Shown: positions 1 to 7,000, numbered from the stretch's first letter. The stretch: DNA of 15,786 bases from Candidatus Pacearchaeota archaeon (GCA_018303895.1 JAGVXJ010000003.1:1-15786); one strand, 5' to 3'. Numbers and translations: made by a program. Notes: generated from the sequence alone by a model not told the origin.

Positions 1-99
1 TGGGGAAAGTTAAAAACAAACCTGCCTTGGTAAGAATCAAATCGAGGGTTCGAGTAGGGTGGGTAATTCAAATATTAATGGGGGAAGATTAGAAATAAA
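1..99. repeat. Intergenic repeat, copy A
   Basis: Bases 21-99 are identical, base for base over 79 nt, to 12471-12549 in the same orientation, and related to 14990-15054. The unit is G-rich against AT-rich surroundings, with two TCGAG blocks and runs GGG, GGGTGGG and GGGGG, and ends in TTAGAAATAAA. Bases 1-20 resemble the sequence just before the third copy (14977-14995), so the repeat probably continues left of the window. It contains no convincing ORF and no transposase. It lies just upstream of the promoter of the secreted protein gene at 189. It could be a mobile-element remnant, a structured RNA gene or a recombination site; the sequence does not decide between these. Confidence 0.85.
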
Positions 100-152
100 C
101 AAAGAAAAAAGCGTATTCCAGACAAAGCCAATAATATATCTTTTTAGTATAG

Positions 153-164
153 TATAAATTTAAA
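153..164 (+). promoter_or_regulatory. TATA box for the secreted protein gene
   Basis: TATAAATTTAAA lies about 28-32 nt before the ATG at 189, and no Shine-Dalgarno sequence precedes that ATG. This fits a leaderless or nearly leaderless archaeal message. Confidence 0.55.
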
Positions 165-188
165 AAATCAAAGTCCTTAACCAGAAAC

Positions 189-1565
189 ATGAACAGAGGA
201 ATAAAAAAAAGTTTGGCTGTTGCATCTTCAGCATTAGCATTATTTTTAGCTAATCCCGTCGGAAAAAGTGTTGAAGCTGGAAATTCTGAACCAGACCATG
301 CATCAAGAACTGCAACCTTCATCGGAGATTATGGGAGACCTGAAAGAATAGGTGTTGATTTTTATTTATCTCATAATGAGAATAATCTTACATTCAGTCG
401 ATCCCTTTCTGAGATGGACAAGGCAAAGAAAAAAGCAAGAATAGACCCAACAAATGAAGCACTTTGTATTTCTCATCCAAAAGAGATAAGCATAAATTAT
501 GAAACAATAACTCAAGATGCAATAATTATGCCGGACGAAAAATATGAATCTCTAACTCCATTTGAATACGACGCTGATTCACAATTCTGGATTGGTCATG
601 CAAGAGATTTGATGAATGATCTCCGCTCAAAAAGTCCTCAAATAGTAAAATCAGTAATGAAACTTTTCACAGGATATTTGGGAAATAAAAACAAAGAAAA
701 AATGTATAACATGAGAAGAAAAACAAATTTGGAGAATGTTGTAGAATGTATGCCTATGTTTGTTCCAGAAAGAATTGCAATAAATATAGGATATGAAATA
801 TTCAGACAGGTAACCATCCCGTTAATTATTCCAAATAATTTAGCTGAATCAAAAAAAGTCTATGTCATAAGCAGTGTAATTGTAAGAGAGGTTTCAGGAA
901 ATCAAGTATTTCAGCTCGATGAAGCAATTCTATCAAGAGATTTTGGTTCAGTAAGTCCTTCACAAAGAACCTATTTTTCTAAAACAGAAGTCGCCTCACC
1001 TTCTCAAGAAAATGGAGAAATTATTTTCGAAACAAGATATGGAGATTCAACTCCCAAAATATTCAAAGATTTCGCAGCATGTAATATTAAAAGAAATTTT
1101 GAAGATGGATTGAAGAATGAGGAAAGATTTAGAACTCAACTTGTCTGTCCCGAATATTTGGTTCCAATGAATGAAATTTACTCGATTATGGAAAAAATTG
1201 GGTTAAAAAATAAATTTAATACTGCTTCGTGGAATACCTGGAGTGGAATTTCTCTTGTCTCAAATGAAAGAAATAACATCCACAAAGAACTAGTAAAAAC
1301 AAGATTATTAAGTTTGTCAGAAAGAATTGCTTATGGAAAAAAAGTCGCTAATAATGCTTACCAGAATGTTTCTCTTCGTGAAGTAAAATCTGACCCAAGA
1401 ATAAATGTGTCTCAACTCCAAAAAGCATTTAATAACAATCTGAAAATTTATCTTTCTGAAAATCCCGGACTAGGCTCAAAATATGAGCAAAAATTTTTCT
1501 TTTTGGTTTCAACATCACAAGGAGAAAGAATACTTCCAATGAGTCTATCGGTACCTAAGCTTTAG
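189..1565 (+). CDS. Secreted protein of unknown function (458 aa)
   Basis: I do not recognise a family. The N-terminus is a typical Sec signal peptide: a positively charged start (MNRGIKK), a hydrophobic stretch at about residues 8-22, and a likely cleavage after the VEA near residue 30. The rest is hydrophilic, with no further membrane span, so the protein is probably exported and either released or surface associated. Only a few cysteines are present and no catalytic motif stands out. The start is supported by the signal peptide and by a TATA box about 30 nt upstream. The 3' end overlaps the convergent gene at 1555 by 11 bp, so the two transcripts must be antisense there. It is the only + strand gene before 11103. 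A role as surface adhesin or substrate of the neighbouring pilus machine is possible but rests only on position. Confidence 0.8.
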   Translation: MNRGIKKSLAVASSALALFLANPVGKSVEAGNSEPDHASRTATFIGDYGRPERIGVDFYLSHNENNLTFSRSLSEMDKAKKKARIDPTNEALCISHPKEISINYETITQDAIIMPDEKYESLTPFEYDADSQFWIGHARDLMNDLRSKSPQIVKSVMKLFTGYLGNKNKEKMYNMRRKTNLENVVECMPMFVPERIAINIGYEIFRQVTIPLIIPNNLAESKKVYVISSVIVREVSGNQVFQLDEAILSRDFGSVSPSQRTYFSKTEVASPSQENGEIIFETRYGDSTPKIFKDFAACNIKRNFEDGLKNEERFRTQLVCPEYLVPMNEIYSIMEKIGLKNKFNTASWNTWSGISLVSNERNNIHKELVKTRLLSLSERIAYGKKVANNAYQNVSLREVKSDPRINVSQLQKAFNNNLKIYLSENPGLGSKYEQKFFFLVSTSQGERILPMSLSVPKL

Positions 1566-2274
1566 TCAAATCAAATCTCGAACATAACTTGCTTGAAGAA
1601 ACATTTTCTAACGGAACCAGCGACGAATAAACTGAAGAATCGCCAGAGAATAAGGATTTTTTCTGCCCAGTAAGAATCACATATTTTTTAGAAAAATCCA
1701 AAGAGTCTAGTTTGTACATTTGCCCCGAAAAACTTTCAAAATTCTCTTTTCCATAAATATACTGAAAGTAAGTTTGTGTTTCATCTTTCTTTTCTTTAAT
1801 TAAATAATTGTAAAATTCTTCACCAGAAATTCCATTAGGATATTCTTCGCTAATTTTATCCCCGAATCTAACCATAGAACAAATAGCACATTGTGAATCA
1901 AAATCTGTTGCACCAAGATAGTCAATTTTTCCCTCGCCAAACATCCACCAACAATCGCTCATTTCATTCGCTAAACTTTTGAATAATTCTTCTTTGGTGA
2001 GAACTTTTGAAAAAACATCTGCCGAAAAATCTTTGCACTTTTCACCTCGAGAAATGCAGTCATAATTTGTTTTGCAATTCAATCTTCCGAATAAATCAAT
2101 TTCCCCCGCAAGTTTGGATCTTTCAAAAAGAGCCACTGAATTATGACAAATTTCTTTGTTACTTGCTGCTCCTAAATTTAATCTGAAAATAAAAAATAGA
2201 ATAATTGCAAAACTCATAATTAAAATTATCAAAAAAACAATCTGTTGCGTCGTAATTTCACCTGATTTTTTCAT
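1555..2274 (-). CDS. Pilin-like membrane-anchored protein with eight-cysteine head (239 aa)
   Basis: A short charged N-terminus (MKKSGEITTQQ) runs straight into one hydrophobic helix at about residues 12-30, then a hydrophilic domain of about 205 residues. This is the architecture of archaeal type IV pilins and minor pilins. The head has eight cysteines (about 43, 67, 73, 80, 108, 129, 132, 231), including a CxxC at 129-132, and looks built for disulfides outside the membrane. The strict class III cleavage motif is not met, because serine precedes the glycine, so processing is uncertain. It is the last gene of a five-gene operon and starts one base after the 33-codon gene. I recall similar N-termini in proteins of DPANN archaea, but that is memory, not a search. 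Alternative: a plain signal-anchored surface protein. Confidence 0.75.
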   Translation of the reverse strand: MKKSGEITTQQIVFLIILIMSFAIILFFIFRLNLGAASNKEICHNSVALFERSKLAGEIDLFGRLNCKTNYDCISRGEKCKDFSADVFSKVLTKEELFKSLANEMSDCWWMFGEGKIDYLGATDFDSQCAICSMVRFGDKISEEYPNGISGEEFYNYLIKEKKDETQTYFQYIYGKENFESFSGQMYKLDSLDFSKKYVILTGQKKSLFSGDSSVYSSLVPLENVSSSKLCSRFDLTKA

Positions 2275-2275
2275 T

Positions 2276-2377
2276 TTATAATATTCCTAATTTTTTCAGC
2301 ATTAAATAAATTCCGGCTAAAGCTGCACCAAAAAAAACAATCCAAATAATGTATTTAATCGTCTCATCAAAATTCAT
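2276..2377 (-). CDS. 33-residue single-span membrane protein
   Basis: This reading frame encodes MNFDETIKYI followed by a hydrophobic helix (IIWIVFFGAALAGIYLM, residues 10-26) and a basic tail (KKLGIL). It is easy to overlook because of its size, but three things support it. It fits exactly between its neighbours, with one base separating it from the stop of the upstream gene and one base from the ATG of the downstream gene. A GGAG Shine-Dalgarno sequence lies six bases before its ATG. Its charge pattern is that of a true membrane segment. The likely topology is N-terminus outside and lysine-rich C-terminus inside. Function is unknown; within this operon a subunit or chaperone of a pilus-like assembly is a reasonable guess. 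Confidence 0.7.
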   Translation of the reverse strand: MNFDETIKYIIWIVFFGAALAGIYLMLKKLGIL

Positions 2378-2378
2378 T

Positions 2379-2855
2379 TTAACTCCTGAAAATCCTTATT
2401 CCCGAAGAATAATCCAAGTTTAAAATAACTGGCAGATTTTTTATCTCAATACCTTCTTGAGGTTCAATAACAATTCTTTCTGAAGTTTGAGAACAAACCC
2501 AGTCTGAACAAGAGTTGGCAAAATTTTCAATTTTGTTTGTTTGATAAAATTTGGTTTTGCATATACAAAGACAATTTTCCCACCCCGCATTTTCACAAAC
2601 TTTGGGCATTTTTCCGTCGGAAGGCCACGAAAGAATAAAAGCTTTACGCGGATTAAAAATTTCAACACTTGCAGTTTTACTTTTAACATTATTCAAAATT
2701 AGTTCAAGAGAACTTCTGGCAAAGTCTTTATCTTTCCCTTCCTGATTTGAAGTATAAAGTGCAATCAAGAGATAGACTAAAAAAGCAATGCAAATTACTG
2801 CAATAATTATTTTTAAAGTTTCTTCCGCCAAGAGAAAACCATTTTTGTCGTTCAT
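2379..2855 (-). CDS. Pilin-like membrane-anchored protein with cysteine-rich head (158 aa)
   Basis: The N-terminus (MNDKNGFLLAEETLK) leads into a hydrophobic helix at about residues 15-34, then an exposed domain. The glycine followed by FLLAEE recalls the cleavage region and +5-type glutamate of type IV prepilins, though asparagine rather than a charged residue precedes the glycine. The head has six cysteines (87, 95, 97, 99, 116, 121), three in the cluster CLCIC, which suggests a compact disulfide-bonded fold. Its ATG overlaps the TGA of the upstream gene (ATGA), so the two are translationally coupled. The gene downstream starts after a single base. With the 239-residue protein it gives the operon two cysteine-rich heads, plausible minor or tip pilins. 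No enzyme motif is visible. Confidence 0.75.
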   Translation of the reverse strand: MNDKNGFLLAEETLKIIIAVICIAFLVYLLIALYTSNQEGKDKDFARSSLELILNNVKSKTASVEIFNPRKAFILSWPSDGKMPKVCENAGWENCLCICKTKFYQTNKIENFANSCSDWVCSQTSERIVIEPQEGIEIKNLPVILNLDYSSGIRIFRS

Positions 2856-3022
2856 ATTTCCAGCAACCCAAGAAAAAGTTTAGTTGAATTTCCTCCAGGA
2901 AGATTATGAATAAAATCTAAAAAATTATTTTTGAAAAATAAATAAACGCCACCAACAACTGCGACAAAGACAAAAATCCCAATAATTATTTTGATAAGCT
3001 GACTTACAGTTAACTCACTCAT
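2852..3022 (-). CDS. 56-residue single-span membrane protein
   Basis: The frame reads MSELTVSQLIK, then a hydrophobic helix (about residues 10-30), then a polar tail ending FLGLLEI. Evidence for a real gene: its stop overlaps the start of the 158-residue gene in an ATGA junction, its ATG follows the upstream stop by one base, and a GGAG-containing purine stretch lies just upstream of the ATG. There is no signal-peptidase or prepilin cleavage motif, so it probably stays as a small bitopic membrane protein with its C-terminal half in the cytoplasm (KNN after the helix). Role unknown; it is second in a pilin-like operon and may be an assembly factor or minor subunit. Confidence 0.7.
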   Translation of the reverse strand: MSELTVSQLIKIIIGIFVFVAVVGGVYLFFKNNFLDFIHNLPGGNSTKLFLGLLEI

Positions 3023-3023
3023 C

Positions 3024-3197
3024 CTATCTCCCGAACAGCATTCCTTTTATTTGGTCAATCACTGAAATTCCCTTATCCTTCAAAACAATCATACTAATAA
3101 CTAAAATTGCCAAAACTGCCAAAGCTATCAACAGCCAAGGAAGATATTCTGAAACAATTGCTTTTTTTCTATTTAAAAAATCACCAGTTTTAGACAT
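3024..3197 (-). CDS. 57-residue prepilin-like protein
   Basis: The sequence begins MSKTGDFLNRKKAIVSEYLP, then a hydrophobic helix at about residues 21-40 and a short amphipathic C-terminus (KDKGISVIDQIKGMLFGR). KKA followed by IV matches the archaeal class III prepilin rule: charged residue at -2, G or A at -1, hydrophobic residues at +1 and +2. A glutamate follows a few residues later. After cleavage at the alanine the mature protein would be about 44 residues, almost all helix, like a minimal pilin shaft subunit without a head domain. It is the first gene of the operon, and a TATA-like box centred 25 nt upstream points to a leaderless start at this ATG. Without experiment it could equally be a simple membrane peptide. 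Confidence 0.72.
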   Translation of the reverse strand: MSKTGDFLNRKKAIVSEYLPWLLIALAVLAILVISMIVLKDKGISVIDQIKGMLFGR

Positions 3198-3216
3198 GAA
3201 TCAGACAGGAAAAAAG

Positions 3217-3227
3217 AATTAATAAAT
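3217..3227 (-). promoter_or_regulatory. TATA box for the pilin-like operon
   Basis: On the minus strand the box reads ATTTATTAATT, centred 25 nt before the ATG at 3197. The same TTTATTAAT core precedes the TadC-like gene (6550-6558), so the two could respond to the same basal machinery. Confidence 0.6.
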
Positions 3228-3248
3228 GTAACGAAGAGAATACCTCAA

Positions 3249-3636
3249 CTATTTCCTCATTTTGAGAATAGAGCTTATTGCTAAATCTATTCCATTTTTC
3301 AATTCAGGGAACCAGGGTTGTAAATCAGAATTTAATTTTAACAATTCTCTCATTTTTTGTTCTGATATTTTCACTTCTCGAATCATTCTATTTACAATAA
3401 CCCTACGATGTTTTCCCATTTCAAAATTATCTTTTTTCTTGTCAGAATAAATTGCATGCAAAGTTCTAAGATATTCTATTTCTATTGATTTTTTTCCAAA
3501 GTTATCATAAAGTTTTTTTATGTGAGGAATTTCTCGAATATCTTTTATTCCATTTGCAGCAAGAAACAATCTTTCTACACCCGTAACTGTTAAAACCAAA
3601 GTGTAAGTTATATCTTTCAAATTAATAATTTCATTT
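3249..3636 (-). pseudogene. AlaRS-like protein, C-terminal segment (different frame from the rest)
   Basis: This continues the gene at 3637-4274 after a +1 frame change at CAA-UAA (3637-3642). Reading through the change gives KNEIINLKDITYTLVL, then TGVERLF, which parallels the class II synthetase stretch EIWN...DTGxGLERL, with motif 3 and its arginine retained. Next comes EYLRTLHAIYSD...HRRVIVNRMIREV, which parallels the AlaRS helix block (ADHxRTxxFxIxDG...GYxLRRxIRRA). The end contains WFPEL, like the YPEL common at this place in AlaRS. A TTG at 3620 with an AT-rich box 27 nt upstream would allow an independent 123-residue product, but the homology starts before that codon. The editing and C-Ala domains of full AlaRS are absent. 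Either a decayed gene, a recoded gene or a sequence error; I favour the first. Confidence 0.55.
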
Positions 3637-4274
3637 TTATTGTCTAATATAGTGTTTATCTGTTTTTATTTCTATCTCTGTTCTATAACCCCAAGCAATA
3701 TTTCCAGAGGCAAGGTTTAAAGCAAGCAAAGTATCTCGAGTGTAATCTTTTCTGATGTTTTCTTTTGGAATTCCTAAATCCAGAAGAGCATTAAGTGTAA
3801 ATTTATCCTCGGGAATTTGAAAGTCAAATTTATATTTTCCGTGAGTTAGTTTCTCTACCTTTCCCCCACCACAATATTTTGGAAAAATACTTTCTTTTTT
3901 AATTCCTAAATTAACTAATAACTTTATTATTGACTCTGCTTGTTTTTTTTGTAGTTCTTTAAAATTAAATTTTTGTTTTAATAAAATAAGCCCGAACACA
4001 TCAGACATTTCGAAAATACCTAAATATTTTTCTGGATTTTCTTTTAGTCCTTTGAAAATATCATTATGTCTTACAACTTCCTGAATCGTTGAGAAAACTG
4101 CGTCATGGTCAAAGAATTGATATTTTCCAAACTCTTTCAGGATTGGCTCTTCGCCAAAACTAATGTTAAAAGTTCCAGGAAAACCAGGATTGACTAAGGA
4201 ACATCTTTGAATTAATTTACAGCCAGAATATTTTTTAAATGCTTAAGTTTCTCTCGAAGTTCGACATATTCCAT
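3637..4274 (-). pseudogene. AlaRS-like catalytic domain, N-terminal segment (internal -1 frame break)
   Basis: From the ATG at 4274 the frame reads MEYVELREKLKHLK, like the ELRxxFLxFF start of alanyl-tRNA synthetases, but stops 7 codons later. Moving to the -1 frame in a six-A run (4231-4236) restores a long frame. It holds CSLVNPGFPGTF, then VVRHNDI, then IFEMSDVFG, paralleling the AlaRS motif 2 region (CxRxNDxENV...FFEMLGNFSFG). LGIKKESI and LGIPKENI parallel the LGIPKERL repeats, and WGYRTEI parallels GPCGPCTEI. A continuous product with 3249-3636 would be about 341 aa, the catalytic region plus part of the tRNA-binding helices. Key blocks are diverged, so it is not the housekeeping enzyme. 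The break sits on T-TTA-AAA, a classic -1 slippery heptamer. The stop is followed by the C-terminal segment. Confidence 0.55.
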
Positions 4275-4296
4275 AAGTCAAAAAGAATAATTTAAG

Positions 4297-4306
4297 TTAA
4301 TATTTA
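4297..4306 (-). promoter_or_regulatory. Possible TATA box for the AlaRS-like gene
   Basis: The minus-strand box TAAATATTAA is centred about 27 nt before the ATG at 4274 and overlaps the stop codon of the TadC-like gene. The spacing matches other boxes here. The region is AT-rich, so support is modest. Confidence 0.4.
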
Positions 4307-6508
4307 TCCCCCAAATCCGCTAAGCACAACCACACTAAGAACGAAAAGTGCAACTGTCGCAATAAGTGCCGTAATAAAATAAAGAGTCATTCCTGCCTTC
4401 AAATTTTTTCCTATCTTGTTTGTTCTTTCAAGTTTGTCCTCACCAGAATCGACTTCGACAAGAGTGTTAGTCAGAATAAAAATTATCTGAATAAGATAAA
4501 CTCCGACGATGATTTGAAGGAAATATGGGGGAATCATATTCTCTGGTTGAAAAATATTCATAAGACTTCCAAGCCCACCTATTCCGCTTTGTGCACCTTC
4601 AGCAGTAGACTCACTAATTTTGTTCAAAATAAAAGTAATCATCGTAGCCAAACCAACAACAACCCCCGAAAGAAGCGGAGCAAGGAAAGTCATATTGCTT
4701 TTCATATCAGAAATAATTTCCGCAAGCATATCTTTCAATCTTTGAGTAATCTTCTGTATATTTTTAACATACTCTGAAATACTCATCAAACTTATCGCCG
4801 CAACTTCAAGTCCTTTTTTCGAAGACTCAACAAGAATTCTCATACTCGTCGAAATTAAATTTGAAGGATAATAAATAATTGCTCCTCGGTTCGGGTCAAA
4901 AATAGCTTTCTCGACGCTCATTCCAAGTTGATGAATATTATAATTAACTTTTTTAAAAAAATCTTCAGTCTTCAATCCTTTAGTGGATTGAGCAACGTCT
5001 CCAAAAACTAACTCTGGAGGAATTCCATTTCCAATTCGGTTTCCCAATTGAAAAAGAGAACTGTTAAATTCACTTTCAAGTTCTTTCGTTTTTTCTCTTT
5101 CAACAATTAAATTTTTAGTTCGTATCTTGTAAACCATTGAAAAGAAAATTGCAAAACTAAGGGGAATAAGCATACTCAAGATAACTGCTCCAAAACCAAA
5201 TGGTCCCCGAACTCCATTAGCGTCGACGAAAAACCCAAAAAGCATTTCTTTTCCAAGAGAATTTATTCCAGTAAGTTGAGCAAGAGAATAATCTTTTTGA
5301 AGTCCAAGCCATTCTGGAATTGGGGTATATCCAAATATCAACGGCAAAAATCCAATAAGTAAAAACGGGAAACAAACTAAAAATGCAAAGAAATAAGGTT
5401 TCTTATCGGTATATTGATAGTAAAGAGGATTTCTTTCAAGAAGTTCTGACTCACCATATCCCCCTGGACGAAGTGCCATAACTTTATCTGTCAAGAAAAA
5501 AACAAAAAAAGGAACAACCAAATTAAATAAAACAAATACAACACTCCAGTTCAGAAGTCCACCCAACATCGCTGAAGCCAAAGGAAGAAGAGCAAGTCCC
5601 AGCGTCGGAAGAACAACCCCCAACATGTAAACATTTGTCAATGGACTTCTAACATTGTGTGTAAATTTAAGCATTTTATCATAAACTCCGTCGAGAATAA
5701 CATGAAGTGATTTTTCAAGAATTGTAACTCGTCGTCCATTGTCTGGTTCGAAAAGACTACTTTCAATCAAATGAAAAGACTCAATAAATTCTGGACTATA
5801 ATCTCGCCAGGTTTCAAGGTAATTATCCAAACTTTCTTTTATCGTCGAGAATTTTCCTATCTCAACATTGTAAAAAACTTTTCTGAAATCCAATGCCAGA
5901 GGATATTGTAAATGTTGCGCAGCGAAAGCAATTGCTTTTTCCAAATTAGGAGTATGGCGCATGTAAACAACAACATACAAAATTGCTGGAACCATCTGAC
6001 TGGAAGCTTTAAGTCTCCACTGGCTCGCCAATCTCGACGGATAATCATTCACAAAGTAGAATAAAAAAATCGCAAGAATAATCATTAACACAAAAAATAA
6101 AATTGGAAAGTTAGAAATAAATCCACCAAGCAAATCATTCGCCGGAGCTTTTATCAACGCTATCGCAACTGAAACAAAAACCCCAAATAAAAAAACGCCC
6201 ATGAAACTCATCACACCAAGATTTAGCGCTTGCCAAGGTTCAAGCCCAATGTGTGCGATTTCCAAATTTCTTTCAACTTTTTCTTTATCTTTTTGAGAAA
6301 CATTTAGTTTTATCAAACCACCCAAACTTCTTCCCCATCGTTCATATCGAGAAAGTTCCGGCGACATTTCTTCTCGGAATTTAAGATAAGACTCACTTTT
6401 ATTTCCACTCATTAAAGAATCGCTTCCAGTCCTAATTTTTCCTTCTATTTTAGAACCGTACTTTCTAAGAATTTCATCGACATCCGAATTATGATTATTT
6501 CCTGCCAT
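4304..6508 (-). CDS. TadC/FlaJ-like type IV pilus membrane platform protein (734 aa)
   Basis: This is the polytopic platform on which a pilus or archaellum ATPase works. About nine membrane helices can be read (near residues 97-119, 133-153, 293-317, 321-340, 372-393, 439-460, 607-629, 660-683, 705-730). Two cytoplasmic helical blocks, about 172-290 and 482-600, each ending at a membrane helix, are the duplicated T2SSF-type domains of the FlaJ/TadC family. Both have the arrangement seen there, with amphipathic helices then a proline-bearing span (VVLPTLGLALLP in the first). The protein is longer than a typical archaellar FlaJ, with an N-terminal cytoplasmic tail of about 90 residues. A TTG eight codons upstream is possible, but the ATG has GAGGAG just before it and suits the promoter. 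The partner is the ATPase at 7670-9976. Its own promoter makes separate transcription likely. Confidence 0.85.
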   Translation of the reverse strand: MAGNNHNSDVDEILRKYGSKIEGKIRTGSDSLMSGNKSESYLKFREEMSPELSRYERWGRSLGGLIKLNVSQKDKEKVERNLEIAHIGLEPWQALNLGVMSFMGVFLFGVFVSVAIALIKAPANDLLGGFISNFPILFFVLMIILAIFLFYFVNDYPSRLASQWRLKASSQMVPAILYVVVYMRHTPNLEKAIAFAAQHLQYPLALDFRKVFYNVEIGKFSTIKESLDNYLETWRDYSPEFIESFHLIESSLFEPDNGRRVTILEKSLHVILDGVYDKMLKFTHNVRSPLTNVYMLGVVLPTLGLALLPLASAMLGGLLNWSVVFVLFNLVVPFFVFFLTDKVMALRPGGYGESELLERNPLYYQYTDKKPYFFAFLVCFPFLLIGFLPLIFGYTPIPEWLGLQKDYSLAQLTGINSLGKEMLFGFFVDANGVRGPFGFGAVILSMLIPLSFAIFFSMVYKIRTKNLIVEREKTKELESEFNSSLFQLGNRIGNGIPPELVFGDVAQSTKGLKTEDFFKKVNYNIHQLGMSVEKAIFDPNRGAIIYYPSNLISTSMRILVESSKKGLEVAAISLMSISEYVKNIQKITQRLKDMLAEIISDMKSNMTFLAPLLSGVVVGLATMITFILNKISESTAEGAQSGIGGLGSLMNIFQPENMIPPYFLQIIVGVYLIQIIFILTNTLVEVDSGEDKLERTNKIGKNLKAGMTLYFITALIATVALFVLSVVVLSGFGG

Positions 6509-6509
6509 T

Positions 6510-6515
6510 CTCCTC
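6510..6515 (-). promoter_or_regulatory. Shine-Dalgarno sequence deciding the TadC-like start
   Basis: GAGGAG lies one base before the ATG at 6508, an unusually short spacing. Most other genes here seem leaderless. The ATPase gene has a near-identical AAGAGGA-AATG arrangement. Confidence 0.6.
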
Positions 6516-6549
6516 TTTAATTTTACCCTCAATAGTAAAAGAATTCTTA

Positions 6550-6558
6550 ATTAATAAA
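6550..6558 (-). promoter_or_regulatory. TATA box for the TadC-like gene
   Basis: The minus-strand box TTTATTAAT is identical in core to that of the operon at 3197. It predicts transcription starting near 6528, giving a leader of about 20 nt that contains the GAGGAG site. Confidence 0.55.
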
Positions 6559-6574
6559 GGTTGTTTTTATCTGC

Positions 6575-6970
6575 TTACTTTCCATAAACTCTTTTTCTTG
6601 TTTCTTCGATACTTAACCGTCTAGAAAAATCAATTTTCATTGGAGAAATCATTCCGGCCCAGTCAATTTGGAAAATGGATTTATCTCTCTTTTGTAAAAA
6701 TTCTGCTTCTCCAAAAACACCAGCACCAAACATTCCGTCGACAAATGGCAAAAAAACACCCACACTTATTTCAGGCAAGACAACTTCAAAATAATATTTC
6801 ATTCCATTTCCAAATTTTTCTTTGAATTCCCTATATTTCTGTTGGTGAAAAGGAAGATTAGGATTAACCAATTCAAAAAGAGAAAAAGATTTTTGTATAT
6901 TTCTAATCAACTCTTGTTCAAGAAGAGTATTGTAAGTGTTGACTGGATGTCCAAAGTATAATTTATCCAT
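6575..6970 (-). CDS. Nucleoside 2-deoxyribosyltransferase-like protein (131 aa)
   Basis: The N-terminus MDKLYFGHPVNTYNT is a beta strand and loop like the first element of the nucleoside deoxyribosyltransferase/TIR-like Rossmann fold. The middle holds a hydrophobic strand ending in DG (VGVFLPFVDG), followed by a glycine-rich loop and helix with a glutamate (GAGVFGEAEF), where that family has its catalytic glutamate. A conserved-looking SIEETRKRVYG closes the chain. The length fits this family. It would be a soluble nucleotide- or nucleoside-processing enzyme; the substrate cannot be told. The ATG at 6970 is preferred over a TTG 21 bases upstream because a TATA-like box is centred 25 nt before it. 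It lies between pilus genes without an obvious link. The assignment rests on motif resemblance only. Confidence 0.6.
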   Translation of the reverse strand: MDKLYFGHPVNTYNTLLEQELIRNIQKSFSLFELVNPNLPFHQQKYREFKEKFGNGMKYYFEVVLPEISVGVFLPFVDGMFGAGVFGEAEFLQKRDKSIFQIDWAGMISPMKIDFSRRLSIEETRKRVYGK

Positions 6971-6990
6971 AAAAAGAAAACAAAAAACCA

Positions 6991-7000
6991 AATTAAAAAG
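6991..7000 (-). promoter_or_regulatory. TATA-like box for the deoxyribosyltransferase-like gene
   Basis: CTTTTTAATT on the minus strand, centred 25 nt upstream of the ATG at 6970, with no Shine-Dalgarno sequence between them. This suggests a leaderless message. Confidence 0.45.

Noticed and set aside
35..75. tRNA or tRNA fragment suggested by GGTTCGAGT in the repeats
   Set aside because: The sequences flanking the T-loop-like TTCGAG do not pair to form a T arm, and no acceptor or anticodon stem can be drawn.
89..322. 77-residue minus-strand frame over the start of the secreted protein gene
   Set aside because: It is antisense to a signal peptide and a promoter, has no start context, and ends in AT-rich intergenic sequence.
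3249..3620. Independent 123-residue gene starting at TTG 3620
   Set aside because: Synthetase-like sequence continues upstream of the TTG in the same frame, so it is better read as the tail of the broken AlaRS-like gene, although a TATA-like stretch 27 nt upstream keeps the option open.
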